DNA of 64,000 bases from Lotus japonicus (GCF_012489685.1 NC_080043.1:17044223-17108222); one strand, 5' to 3'. Numbered from the stretch's first letter, positions 48,301 to 58,559 are shown. Program-made: numbers and translations. The notes: generated by a model from the sequence alone, not told the origin.

Positions 48301-51300
48301 ATGCTAAGAAAGTTAGTATGTATCTAAAGCTAACTTCGGAAGAGCATCTCAGTGACCGTAAGAAAGAGTTGTTAGAGCAGTTGTCCAAAGAGCTATTTGG
48401 AAATTAATTTCAAGCGAGTCTTTGTCTGTAATCGGTCAAACTTGTCAGTGGTGTGAAGTCTGTAGTGTTTGCTTTAATGTTTGCTTTAATAATTTTCAAG
48501 TGGTGACAGCTATGTAATGTTTGCTTTAATGTATGGGTAACTGTGTTTGAATATGTACCATTCAATTCAAATCTTGTCATTTTCCGATAACTTATTTCAA
48601 ATCCACCAGTGGTGTCAAGTCTGTAGTGTCTGCTTTAATAATTTGCCCGTGGTGTTAGGTCAGTAGTGTTTGGCTTTTATGATTCTCGGGTAACTGTGTT
48701 TGAATATGTGCCACTCAATTCGAATCTTGTCCTTTTCCGATAATTAACTCTGGTTGATAACTTATTTCAAATCCACCAGTGGTGTCAAGTCTGTAGTGTT
48801 TGCTTTAATAATTTGCCCGTGGTGTTAGGTCAGTAGTGTTTGGCTTTTATGATTCTCGGGTAACTGTGTTTGAATATGTGCCACTCAATTCGAATCTTGT
48901 CCTTTTCCGATAATTAACTCTGGTTGATAACTTATTTCAAATCCACCAGTGGTGTCAAGTCTGTAGTGTTTGCTTTAATAATTTGCCCGTGGTGTTAGGT
49001 CAGTAGTGTTTGCCTTTTATGATTCTCGGGTAACTGTGTTTGAATATGTGCCACTCAATTCGAATCTTGTCCTTTTCCGATAATTAACTCTGGTTGATAA
49101 CTTATTTCAAATCCGGCACTCAACCACCATTCAATGTACCTACTTATATGGACTCATAGCTCCATTGATGTACCAATATCCCAAATCTCTTCCAATCTAC
49201 TTCAAATTTCACAAAAAATGGATCCATCTGAGTGTCCTTTTGATCTTGCAGCATACATTCAAAATAGTCAAATTGAAGAAGCTTATGTACTCAACCGATT
49301 TAGAGAGCGTCGAAGAAAAATTCGAGAAGATGCTGCACCTCGTAGTAGAAAATATCTCGGTAGAGATCATACAGCGGCAAACCAGATGCTAATTGGCGAC
49401 TACTTTGCCAATGAGCCTACATATGACGATGCAATGTTTCGTCGTCGGTACCGGATGCAAAAGCATCTTTTCCTTCGAATCGTTGATGGCCTTTCAAGTA
49501 GTGATAACTACTTCACCCAACGCGTTGATGCAGCCAATAAACAAGGTATATCACCCTTAGCAAAATGTACCACAACAATGCGAATGTTAGCATATGGTGT
49601 GGCAGCAGATGCGGTCGATGAGTACATCAAAATTGGAGGTACTACAGCATTGGAGTGTTTACGTAGATTCTGTAAAGGAATCATACGATTGTATGAGCAA
49701 CAGTACCTGAGAGCACCAACCCAAGAAGACCTGCAAAGGATATTACATGCTAATGACATGCGGGGGTTCCCAGGCATGATCGGGAGTATTAACTGCATGC
49801 ACTGGGAGTGGAAAAATTGTCCTAGAGCATGGGAAGGTCAATTTACTAGAGGGGATAAGGGAACCACAACAGTTATTCTTGAAGCAGTTGCAACTTATGA
49901 CCTATGGATCTGGCATGCCTTTTTTGGATGTCCTGGAACGTTGAACGACATAAACGTTCTAGATCGGTCACCAGTGTTTGATGACGTGGAACAGGGAAAG
50001 ACTCCAGCTGTGAATTTCGTTGTGAATCAACGTCCCTATAATATGGCATACTATCTAGCCGATGGTATCTATCCTTCTTATCCAACTTTCGTCAAAACGA
50101 TTAGACTTCCTCAAAGTGAACCCGATAAGTTATTTGCAAAAGTTCATGAGGGATGTCGGAAGGACATCGAACGTGCATTTGGAGTTCTTCAAGCTCGTTT
50201 TAAAATCATCCGTGAACCAGCTCGCTTGTGGGACATAGATGACTTGAGTATCATTATGAGGTCATGCATCATATTACATAATATGATTGTCGAGGATGAA
50301 CGAGATACATATGCTCAACGTTGGACCGATTTTGAGCAATCTGGGGAAGGTGGATCTAGTACACAGCAACCATACTCGACCGAGGTTTTACCCGCTTTTG
50401 CAAATCATGTGCGTGCTAGATCCGAGTTGCGTGATTCAAATGTTCATCATGAACTGCAAGCAGATCTAGTGAAGCACATCTGGGCAAAGTTTGGAATGTC
50501 TCAGGATTGAAGATGATTTGTATCGTACTATTTACGTTATTTGTGTGTTGTGTGCTTAGTTTTTCCTTGTCTTGCATTTTAAGATATTGTGTGCTTAGTT
50601 TGTTGTCTTGCATTTTATTTTAAGAAAATAAAATAAATTCTTGTATGCTTAGTTTGTTGTCTTGCGTTTTAAGTTAAGAAAAAAAAAATTATAGTCTATA
50701 TTTTAAAAAAAAAGTCTATATTTAAAATAATAAAATCGTTAAGTGTTTATTGTTTTAATTTAATTTAAATCGATAATTGTAATTTTATGTAATTATAAAA
50801 ACAAAAATATAAAATTAAATAAAAATGTGAAATAAAAAAGTGGTGGGGTAGGGTGAGTGGTGAGTGGTGGGGTAGGGTGTTGAGAGTTAAACAAAACCAT
50901 TGGAGTGGGTAATTGTTGAAAGTTTGTTGAATTGGAGAGAGAAGATGATGTGGAGTGTTGGGAAGAGAAAAAGTGGGGTAGAAAAAGGTTAAACAAAATA
51001 TTTTTTGTTTAACCATTGTGGATGGTCTAAGACATAGAAACATTGGCGGAACCACGTTGGGGCGGCTCCCAAGGTTCAATAAAGTTTTCTATATATATTT
51101 AACGCTGCAAAGAAAGATTGTTACTTGCATTAGCCCAGTGGATTGATCACTTGTTTTTACCGGCCTTTCAAGGGTTTGATCCCATCCCAGCAGTTTTTTT
51201 AGTAATATTTAACAAGGTTTTTTAGATATATTTTCATGTATTATTTTATCTATTATTTTTTAAAATTTGTTCAAGGCTTAATGTATATTATTTTACTTAT

Positions 51301-52866
51301 TACTTAGTAACTTTTATACTATAATTAGTGCAAGAATTAAAGCAATCATATCTTTTTTCATTGCATAGAAACATGAGTGTTGGAAATATAATAGTCCTAG
51401 GATATTTTTTTTGTTCTAATAGTCTTAGAGCATAAAATTAATATATAAATTTCTCTAAAAAAAACTAATAATCAAGAGTAAAAGATTCATTTATTTTTTC
51501 CAATAGAATCACTTTTGAGTGTGATAAAAAAAAAACTATTTATCAAAAAAATAAAAATAAAAAAAAGCTAATGTAAAAAATAACCCGAGATTAAAAACAC
51601 TGAAAAAAAAAATTGAAATAAATAAATTTCTAACAATATTAATACAACTTATAATACATTTTCAATGAGTATATATATATTAGTTTAATTATTTTTTGTG
51701 TGTATATTTGTGTTTATTACTAATTAAAAAATTTAATTTATTTTTAACTTTCTAGGCCCCTCATGCTATTTTTTCTGGTTCCGCCACTGCATAGAAAGGT
51801 CTAAGACAGAAGATGAAGAAAATGAGTTAAGACATACTTGTTCAATAGTTAATTGTGTGGACAAGAATGCAGCTTCTTTTTGTAATGTTTGGACCCTCTG
51901 TTCGAGTTCGAAAATGTGACGAGCCCTTCTTTCCTTTGCCCTTGCATCAGCCTTTCTATTTTTTTGCATTCTATCATACACAATTGCAGTACTAGCCATG
52001 GTGAGATTTTTTTTTTCTTTTCATTAAAACAATCATAAAAAGCTATTTTAAAAATAAGAATGTGATACAAGAAATACACCCTCCAATGATGAATGATTTG
52101 TGAAAATTGATATGATGAGTGAATGATAATTTTTAGTTCAACATTATTCTTAATTTTCCCCAAAACTAACATATGTTAGCTAAAGTGGTTTAAGAGAAAA
52201 TATACATAGTTCAAGTAACTTATGTATATTTTCGACTAGAATATGTTAATACAAGAATCATTCAAAAATAATTCTTTCTACTAATCAAGTGGTATTGTAT
52301 TCTTTTCAAACTTCCATAAACTTGTTAGTGAAGAATTTTGTCACTATGAATAGTCTATCACACATTTAGTTTTCATAATGAATTAAAAATAAATCTTGTT
52401 TAAGAAGTTCTAACTTCAATCTTACTTTTATGATATAGTACTTTCCAGTTTCCCTCAAGCCACAATCTCTACCACAAGAAGACATTTACAAAAAATAAAA
52501 TGCTAATGTTGCAAAAGAATATGAATGATACCTTTTAACATGCTTGGGATCAACCACAGAGTGCACTGCAAGCTCAGTAGCTGACATTGATTTTTTAGTA
52601 TCAGTCATAGGCATGTCATTCAAAGCAGAGGTCGACATCTCTGATTTGATGGATTTATCCAGAGACGGGCTGTGTTGGTGGTTAAATATGAACCCTTCAT
52701 TAGTTGTACAGTTTGAGCTGGTAGCTTGATCCGATCGTGGTGTGTATGGAGAAGATGACAAGCACAACAATGGTGATTTTAATTTCAAATTCAAGTTTGT
52801 TGTTGCATTGGGATTAAGGGCAGAGGTAGAGCGAGTTGATGAAGGGAAGGATTGAACATCATCCAT
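42301..52866 (-). CDS. bZIP transcription factor, group I-like, divergent
   Basis: Four coding exons on the minus strand: 52866-52532, 51970-51838, 45735-45651 and 42692-42301; all GT-AG, 945 bp, 314 aa. Residues 1-111 are Ser/Thr-rich and end 'KKSMSATELAVHSVVDPKHVK', matching the segment before the basic region in group I (VIP1/RF2/PosF21-like) factors. Exon 2 encodes the basic region 'NRKADARAKERRARHI' and the first zipper heptads; exon 3 and the start of exon 4 continue the coiled coil. The N-x7-K spacing of group I is kept, but the usual NRQSAARSK core is changed to NRKADARAK. The C-terminus is rich in Asn and Gln. The product should be a nuclear DNA-binding dimer; target specificity is uncertain. 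A 5'-UTR intron is inferred (58408-52897). Intron 2 and the UTR intron are swollen by transposons. Confidence 0.85.
42693..44293. other. bZIP intron 3, left part
   Basis: AT-rich except for a GC-rich stretch at about 43850-44100 with overlapping short frames on both strands and no recognised motif. It could be captured or repeat-derived sequence. Confidence 0.35.
44303..45375 (+). mobile_element. 5'-truncated LINE 3' fragment in bZIP intron 3
   Basis: The plus strand opens with 'GIGGILRNCRNEVLGFFSKN', the start of an RVT_3-type RNase H; later 'FIGSNAHVFSWE' is near 44939-44974. Frames are broken. It ends in an A run at 45371-45379. A possible TSD, aaaatttgg, lies at 44294-44302 and 45376-45384. 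It lies antisense to the bZIP gene. Confidence 0.65.
45815..46602. mobile_element. Mutator-like element with ~93-bp inverted repeats
   Basis: Termini GGGGTTGT(T/C)TAAATAAC; the left arm (45815-45907) matches the inverse of the right arm (about 46510-46602) with scattered mismatches. A perfect 9-bp TSD, atgttaaaa, lies at 45806-45814 and 46603-46611. The 600-bp interior has a more GC-rich patch (46160-46360) with a 62-codon frame, which could be captured host sequence (Pack-MULE-like). No transposase. It lies in bZIP intron 2. Confidence 0.88.
47016..47023 (+). promoter_or_regulatory. TATA box of PIF element ORF1
   Basis: TATAAATA within 'ctctataaatagagac', 110 bases before the ORF1 start codon. 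Confidence 0.6.
47133..48407 (+). CDS. PIF/Harbinger ORF1, Myb/trihelix-like DNA-binding protein
   Basis: 424 aa from the ATG at 47133; an in-frame ATG 90 bases upstream lies close to the TATA box and is less likely. Residues 1-120 are Asn/Pro/Gln/Tyr-rich with repeated 'NPNYYQVPHQ' type units. Residues about 170-290 form a Myb/trihelix-like domain with three spaced tryptophan regions ('LPAWNTAQNLVLISGW', 'FWRDIAEYCNEH', 'ACRNRWNYMN'). A basic Lys-rich stretch ('AAKKKSKKKIRED') and a long Lys/Glu coiled coil follow. In this superfamily ORF1 acts with the transposase: it binds DNA and brings the transposase into the nucleus and to the ends. The frame is fully open. Confidence 0.88.
   Translation: MDPNNPHFNTQNSSNNPFYNQNHNNYEDPNQISYQHPQNPTNYQVPHQLFNQRPQNPNYYQVPHQFSNQRPRNPNYYPDPNQYSYQPPQNIQNFNQSSIVPNSHPSYGSVRYSSQTPQSSGYMPVVPENVPSVDVAEFPKFSTQVNLGGGSADNEVNEITPKSKKAHLPAWNTAQNLVLISGWINCGTNSVVGRNQKGETFWRDIAEYCNEHCSFDPPRDWVACRNRWNYMNTRLGKWIGAYDSAKREHRSGWSEDDVIARAQELYASGKIGQFTLMEEWRVLRDQPRFCSQVGGNSGSRSSGSKRSHDSDASGSNSIGSIPRPMGREAAKKKSKKKIREDADEVVDKEWDSYIHFKEKELEKLEKIASVQAETNELMKEKTNAMKEKTNAKKVSMYLKLTSEEHLSDRKKELLEQLSKELFGN
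48416..49111. repeat. 170-bp tandem repeat between the two PIF genes
   Basis: The start 'gataacttatttcaaatcc' recurs at 48586, 48756, 48926 and 49096, exactly 170 bp apart. Two or three units are near identical and the first, before 48586, is diverged. It contains the end of the ORF1 transcript region and probably the transposase promoter. Confidence 0.9.
49218..50510 (+). CDS. PIF/Harbinger transposase (DDE_4), first Asp replaced
   Basis: 430 aa from ATG 49218 (an upstream in-frame ATG at 49134 is possible). It has the N-terminal 'RRRYRMQKHLFLRIVDGL' helix region, then the DDE nuclease domain: 'GFPGMIGSINCMHWEWKNCP' holds the first catalytic position, where this family has Asp (GSIDCMHW) and this copy has Asn (AAC at 49791-49793). 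The second Asp is in 'LNDINVLDRSP' and the Glu in 'RKDIERAFGVLQARF'; a 'ILHNMIVEDE' motif ends the domain. The enzyme normally cuts and pastes the element at TAA/TTA targets. The frame is otherwise complete, so the loss is recent or the copy could be a non-catalytic DNA-binding form; catalysis is unlikely. Confidence 0.93.
   Translation: MDPSECPFDLAAYIQNSQIEEAYVLNRFRERRRKIREDAAPRSRKYLGRDHTAANQMLIGDYFANEPTYDDAMFRRRYRMQKHLFLRIVDGLSSSDNYFTQRVDAANKQGISPLAKCTTTMRMLAYGVAADAVDEYIKIGGTTALECLRRFCKGIIRLYEQQYLRAPTQEDLQRILHANDMRGFPGMIGSINCMHWEWKNCPRAWEGQFTRGDKGTTTVILEAVATYDLWIWHAFFGCPGTLNDINVLDRSPVFDDVEQGKTPAVNFVVNQRPYNMAYYLADGIYPSYPTFVKTIRLPQSEPDKLFAKVHEGCRKDIERAFGVLQARFKIIREPARLWDIDDLSIIMRSCIILHNMIVEDERDTYAQRWTDFEQSGEGGSSTQQPYSTEVLPAFANHVRARSELRDSNVHHELQADLVKHIWAKFGMSQD
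51041..51789. mobile_element. Non-autonomous hAT element
   Basis: 749 bp with termini CATTGGCGGAACCA on the left and, inverted, CAGTGGCGGAACCA on the right. A perfect 8-bp TSD, catagaaa, lies at 51033-51040 and 51790-51797. No coding capacity. It lies 13 bp from the PIF element in bZIP intron 2. Confidence 0.88.
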
Positions 52867-53039
52867 TATGAACCAATCACTTTAACCAATTGAGTACTGT
52901 TTAAAAATAAGATAAATATAATTAAGAATTGAAATGTCTTACAATGTTAAGATAGTGTGTATAATCATTGTCCAGAACATATGAGAATCAAAAAGGTAAA
53001 AAAAATTCATCCAAAACTTTGGCTTTTAACATGAAGATC

Positions 53040-53422
53040 TGAAATGGTTACCCAGTGAACGGAGACAGAATTGAAACTATCTGATATATTTTTAATAATT
53101 GGTCACTTCTCAAGTATGAGAAATTGGTACAATCAGGTATATAAAATTGAGAAAAGAAGAAGAAACGAGATAGATGAGACAGAGAGAATATTTAGAGAGA
53201 AGAATCACATAAGCCACCTATTTCTTACCCTTACCCTTCAATTCTCTTCCCTTTTAATATTCCCCTCACACATAGTCCCTAAACCTTCTGTTAGCTATCT
53301 TTTTCCTATTTCCTCTCCTCAATCCCACGTGCTTTTGATTTGTTGTAACCAACTCTGGTATCTCTCTCTTTGTTGTTAAATCAGCCATATCATGTGCATT
53401 GCCAGGTGGCACGCCTATTACA
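53040..53422 (-). repeat. 3' LTR of Reina-like element
   Basis: 383 bp. The polyprotein frame enters it and stops at 53266. A purine-rich tract (AAAGGGGACGG on the minus strand, about 53427-53437) precedes it. Confidence 0.95.
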
Positions 53423-56400
53423 TTGCCGTCCCCTTTAAAATGAACCTTGTCCGCAAGGTTAAAATGTGGGTAACTAGCTTGTAATTCAGCAGCAACTTCC
53501 CATGTTGCCTCCGCAGGACTGCACCCTTCCCATTGAATCAAGACTTGAGGAACTAAAGTAGAACCTTGGACAATTGTTCTACTGTCAAGCACAGCAGTTG
53601 GCCACAAAATTTGTCCTAACTCAGATGTGTGGAGAGGAAGTGGAATGTATGCCTCTGCAGCAGCTCCACGAAATGGTTTGAGTTGGGATACATGAAACAC
53701 CGGGTGTATTTTAGCGTGATCAGGTAGCTGCAACTTATATGCCACAGCCCCAATTCTGCGCAGCACAGTGAAAGGACCAAAATAGCGCAAGGATAATTTA
53801 TTGTTCTTCCTGAGAGCTGCTGAGTGTTGTCTATATGGCTGTAGTTTAACCAACACCGCATCCCCAACCTCAAATTGTCGGTCCTGTCTCTTTTTGTCGG
53901 CCTGAATTTTCATAACAGTTTGGGCCTTAAGTAAATTGCTTTTCAATGTCGTTAGTAGCAGTTCTCTGTTTCCTAGTAATTCCTGTATGTTTGGAGGATC
54001 CTGAGAGTTGACAGAGTAGCGCAATAAAGCTGGGGGTTCCCGACCATACAATGCCTGAAAAGGAGTCATGCCCAAACTAGTGTGAAAGGAGGTATTATAC
54101 CAGAATTCTGCCCAAACCAGCAACTTCGCCCAGGTCTTTGGATTATCAAATGTAAAACAACGCAAGTACATTTCCAAGCATTTGTTAAGAGCCTCAGATT
54201 GTCCATCCGTTTGAGGATGATACGCAGAACTCATTGCCAATGTCGTACCTTGTAACTTGAAAAGGTGTTTCCAGAAATCACTTGTGAAAACCTTATCTCT
54301 ATTTGAAACAATTGACTTTGGAACCCCATGCAACTTAACTATATGCAACATAAAAGCTTCAGCCACACTTTTACTCGAATAATCAGATTTCATGGCAATA
54401 AAATGACTATATTTAGTCAATCGATCAATCACTACCATGATAACAGTGAAACCATGAGAGTTAGGTAACCCAGTTATAAAGTCCATAGCAACATCATCCC
54501 ATACCTGAGCAGGAATTGGCAGTGGTTGTAAGAACCCAGCAGGTAAAGTATGTTCAGTTTTTGCCTGTTGACAGATGGTGCAAGTGGTGACGAATTTCCT
54601 GACATCATCACGGAGATTAGGCCAAAAAAATTGGGCAGAAATGCGAGCCACTGTACGCGCAATGCCGGAGTGACCACCAAGTGGGGAACTATGATATTCC
54701 CCTAGCACTTGTTGAATAAGCGGACTCTTGGAAGGTAACACCAATCGTCCTTTCCAATATAAGAGACCCCCTTTGATAGTGTATGGAGACCCCATTCGAG
54801 GCGCATTGAGGCACTCTGAGATGATGGATTGGAGATGTTCATCTTGCAAAAGTTCGTGTTTCAAGTCATCTATCAAGTGAAATTGTGGTTCAGACCAAGC
54901 CATAAGGAACACTCGGGATAATGCATCAGCAGCAATATTATCTTTACCAGGCTTGTACTCAATCTGAAAATCATACCCAACGAACTTATGCAACCAAGCT
55001 TGCTGCTCCGGAGTTTGGAGTGATTGATCCAAAAGATTCCTCAAACTCTTTTGATCAGTTCGGATGATAAATTTGTGTCCTAACAAATAATGTCGGAATT
55101 TTGCCAATGCTGATGTGATAGCAAGAAACTCTCTGGTGTATGCAGATTGCTTTTGCATCCGGGGAGCCAATTTCTTGGAGAAATACGCAATGGGGTGGCC
55201 ATTTTGACTTAACACTGCCCCAATGCCAATCCCAGAAGCATCGGTTTCAAGAACAAAAGGTTGAGTAAAATTCGGTAAGGCCAATACAGGGGCGGAAGTA
55301 ATTACCTGTTTCAGTTTCATGAAAGCTTGGTCAGCAGCTGTCGTCCAACAAAATGAGTCTTTCTTCAACAGATCAGTTAAGGGACCTGCAATCATGGCAT
55401 ATGATTTAATAAATCGACGGTAATAACCAGTTAAACCAAGAAAGCCCCGTAATTGTTTGACTGACATAGGTTGTGGCCACTCTAACACAGCTTGAATTTT
55501 GCCAGTTTCCATGGCCACGCCATTACCCGAAACTGTATGCCCCAGGTATTCCACCTCAAGTAATCCAAAAGAACACTTTGAAAGTTTAGCAAATAAGACA
55601 TGTTGTTGTAGTGTTTGCAAAACTGACTCCAAATGGCACAAGTGAGCAGTCCAAGAAGGGCTATAAACAAGAATGTCGTCGAAGAAGACAAGCACAAATT
55701 TTCGTAACTCCTTCCCAAAAATTGTGTTCATCAAACATTGAAAAGTGGCTGGTGCATTAGTGAGGCCGAATGGCATAACAAGCCACTCGTAATGACCATG
55801 ATGCGTCCGAAAAGCGGTCTTATAGCGATCTTCCTGCTGGACTAAAATTTGATGGTAACCGGATCGAAGATCAAGTTTAGAGAAATATTTAGCACCATAT
55901 AATTCATCCAATAACTCATCCACTGTTGGCATAGGAAAGCTGTCCTTAATAGTGATGGCATTTAAAGCACGATAGTCAGTACAAAACCTCCATTGACCAT
56001 CTTTCTTTTTAACCAATACAACAGGAGAAGAAAAAGGGCTAGTGCTAGGTTGAATAATACCTTGATCCAACATGTCTTGGACCATCTTGTCGATTTGCTC
56101 TTTCTGACTATGAGGATACCTATATGGCCGCACTTTGACAGGCTTGGCATCAGGAAGCAAAGGAATAGCATGATTCTGGTCACGATCAGGAGGTAGACCC
56201 GTCGGGGTTTGGAAGACCACACGATATGTATGCAACAACTGTGCTATCGCTGGATCAATATCCACAGATAATGAAGGGAGAATATCAACATCTGTAGGCA
56301 GTATGTGGACAGCAAAACTCTCGGAAATTGCACTAGTTTCCTGTAAGCGTTTGAGTTGGTGAAAGTGGGCATGAGTAGGAGGATTGGAAGCCTCTCCCTG

Positions 56401-57891
56401 CAAGGTAACAAATTTTCCCTGGTGAAAAAAACGGAGAAACAAAGCGGCATAATCAGCCACATGAGGTCCTAACGTTGCGAGCCACGAGGCCCCCAAAATC
56501 AAGTCAGCTCCGGAAACTGGCAGTACATATATCGGAACAAGCAAGTCTTGTCCCTGAATGGAAACCTTCAAGTTGCTAATCCAGCCTTATGTTTCCATGT
56601 GTTGGCCATTGCCCACCAAAACCTTGAAACTAGGCTTGGGCTCAATAGGCAACTTAAGAAACTTTGCAATTCTGGGTTGCAGAAAACTGTCAGAGCTTCC
56701 GCCATCCACTAAAATTTGTACTGAGATATTACCAATTTGGCCAGTAAATCGAATGGTGCCCACCCCAGTGGAGCCTCGCATTGCATTTAGTGAGAGGTGA
56801 TGATCCCCGGGTGGTAATTCATCCGAAACATTAGATATATCAGGCTGGTTGGTCTCTTCGTCCAAATCATTATCATCAGAAAGTTGTAACAACATGAGGT
56901 ACTTGTTAGGGCACTTGTGATTGAATGAGAATTTGTCATCACACCAATAACACAATCCTTTCTCCCTCCTAAGTTCCATTTCCGCTGGGGAAATATATTT
57001 AACTTTCCGATTAGGGTGGTTGTGGTGTAAAGGTTTAGTAGCAGGTGTTGGTAATAATGGTGGGAGGTTAGCTTTGGAATTAGTGTTAGGGACCTCAATT
57101 TTGGTTACAGTGGAAGTAGGTTTCTGGTATGGAAAGTTTGTGTGGGAGATTTTGGAGTGGGGAATGGAGAATTTTGGTTTGCTACTTGGTTGATACCGTT
57201 CTTCAAACAGCTTGGCTAATGCCACAGCTTTGGCCAAATGAGTGGGAGACATAGCTCGTACATCCCTGCAAATATCTTCATTAAGACCACTAAGAAAACA
57301 GTCCAACAATGCATCAGAGCTCAACCCATCGACACGGTTAGCTAATGCAGTGAATTCCAAATAATACTCACCCACAGTACCTGTTTGCATAAGCTTAAAC
57401 AAAATAGATCGGGGACATTCATACACAGAAGGACCAAAATCGAGCTCAAGAGCAGCAGTAAAAGCATCCCATGTCTGAAAGGGATTTGCACGGTGAAGCA
57501 TCTGGAACCATGGAATCACCTCTTGGTCAAGATGCACCGATGCAATTGTCAATCGATCATGATCAGGGGTGTCATAATAATTGAAAAATTGTTCTGCCCT
57601 AAAAATCCAGTCCCGCACATTCTTCCCATCAAAACGAGGAAAATCTAGCTTAACCGATCGCACCTGAAACGGAGGTTTCTGAGAGCTCGAACCAACATGT
57701 TGAGAACCTGGGGAATGCGTTTGGCGCTGCAACAAAGTGGCCAATGCTTCAGTGATCTGCTTGAACTTCGCATCAGTGGCCTCCTGCATCGTGTCGATTT
57801 TTGATTGCAGATCGGTGTAATTTTTCTCAACCAAATCAGCATTCCTTTTGACCTCAGCTTGAAGCTCCTTGAGGCGTGTGTTCTCTGCCAT
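53266..57891 (-). pseudogene. Gag-Pol polyprotein with one in-frame stop
   Basis: One frame of about 1540 codons. Gag: an N-terminal coiled coil, 'FPRFDGKNVRDWIFRAEQFF', and one CCHC-type knuckle 'CYWCDDKFSFNHKC'. Protease: 'QILVDGGSSDSFL' with the D-G/S-G active site in variant form (DGGS). A TAA at 56587-56589 follows 'GNGQHMET'; the same frame then continues. Reverse transcriptase: 'FCTDYRALN', 'FDDILVYS'. RNase H: 'LETDASGIGIGAVLSQ'. Integrase: an HHCC zinc region (GGHSG...CTICQQAK), 'DFITGLP', 'HPQTDGQSEALNK'. A chromodomain-like 'VLIQWEGCSPAEATWE' follows, with the last ~50 codons inside the 3' LTR. The stop is the only lesion I found, so the element is just dead or relies on readthrough. 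Confidence 0.95.
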
Positions 57892-57897
57892 GTTGTG

Positions 57898-57909
57898 ATG
57901 AAAGCACCA
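57898..57909 (-). other. Primer-binding site, tRNA not assigned
   Basis: TGGTGCTTTCAT on the minus strand just inside the 5' LTR. It starts with the TGG that pairs with a tRNA CCA end, but I cannot name the tRNA. Confidence 0.6.
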
Positions 57910-57910
57910 A

Positions 57911-58293
57911 TGAAATGGTTACCCAGTGAACGGAGACAGAATTGAAACTATCTGATATATTTTTAATAATTGGTCACTTCTCAAGTATGAGAAATTGGTA
58001 CAATCAGGTATATAAAATTGAGAAAAGAAGAAGAAACGAGATAGATGAGACAGAGAGAATATTCAGAGAGAAGAATCACATAAGCCACCTATTTCTTACC
58101 CTTACCCTTCAATTCTCTTCCCTTTTAATATTCCCCTCACACATAGTCCCTAAACCTTCTGTTAGCTATCTTTTTCCTATTTCCTCTCCTCAATCCCACG
58201 TGCTTTTGATTTGTTGTAACCAACTCTGGTATCTCTCTCTTTGTTGTTAAATCTGCCATATCATGTGCATTGCCAGGTGGCACGCCTATTACA
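57911..58293 (-). repeat. 5' LTR of Reina-like element
   Basis: 383 bp, followed on the minus strand after one base (T) by the primer-binding site. Confidence 0.95.
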
Positions 58294-58530
58294 AGATCAC
58301 ATCACATGTCATGCAGATCATTGAGTTCAAAAATAGAAAATAAACTGAAAATGGACTGCAATGATACATGAAAACGAATGTACAAAATATAATCGAGAAA
58401 ATTCGCACCTTAGAGAGAAAGAGAGATCAACATCTATCAGAGAAAAGAGCACAAAGACGATCGATAAAGGTAGAGTTTTGACTTATAAGACTCACTCCAC
58501 ACCAAATATGGTCCTCCTTTCCTCTCCCCT

Positions 58531-58537
58531 TTTTATA
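58531..58537 (-). promoter_or_regulatory. TATA box of the bZIP gene
   Basis: TATAAAA on the minus strand followed by a purine-rich leader. A start near 58500, a leader exon to 58409 ending AAG before GTGCGAA, and an acceptor TTTAAACAG before 52896 would give a spliced 5' UTR. The Reina-like element lies inside that intron. Inference from sequence only. Confidence 0.45.
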
Positions 58538-58559
58538 TTGCTTTCTCTTGAATTAAATA

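Larger units (their letters stand above)
46648..51027 (+). mobile_element. PIF/Harbinger transposon with both genes
   Basis: 4380 bp. Inverted termini GACCATCCACAATGG, flanked by the 3-bp TSD taa (46645-46647 and 51028-51030), as PIF/Harbinger elements require. It encodes a Myb-like protein (47133-48407) and a DDE transposase (49218-50510), both on the plus strand and with open frames. It lies antisense inside bZIP intron 2. The first catalytic Asp of the transposase is replaced, so autonomy is doubtful. Confidence 0.95.
53040..58293 (-). mobile_element. Ty3/gypsy chromovirus, Reina-like, nearly intact
   Basis: 5254 bp. LTRs of 383 bp (53040-53422 and 57911-58293) run TG to CA and differ at two positions seen (T/C in 'gaatatt(t/c)agag', A/T in 'ttaaatc(a/t)gcc'). 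The 5-bp TSD agatc lies at 53035-53039 and 58294-58298. Short LTRs, a very short leader, one gag-pol frame and a C-terminal chromodomain fit the Reina clade. It lies in the same orientation as the bZIP gene, inside the inferred 5'-UTR intron. A single in-frame stop breaks the polyprotein. Confidence 0.95.

Noticed and set aside
51120..51190. tRNA-like boxes inside the hAT element
   Set aside because: 'tagcccagtgg' and 'gggtttgatccca' resemble A and B boxes, but no tail or TSD was found inside the hAT element and no cloverleaf forms.
51766..51999. Separate small bZIP gene starting MASTAIVYD
   Set aside because: The in-frame codons before the basic region come from intron sequence; the acceptor at 51971 joins exon 1 in phase and restores the group I spacing.
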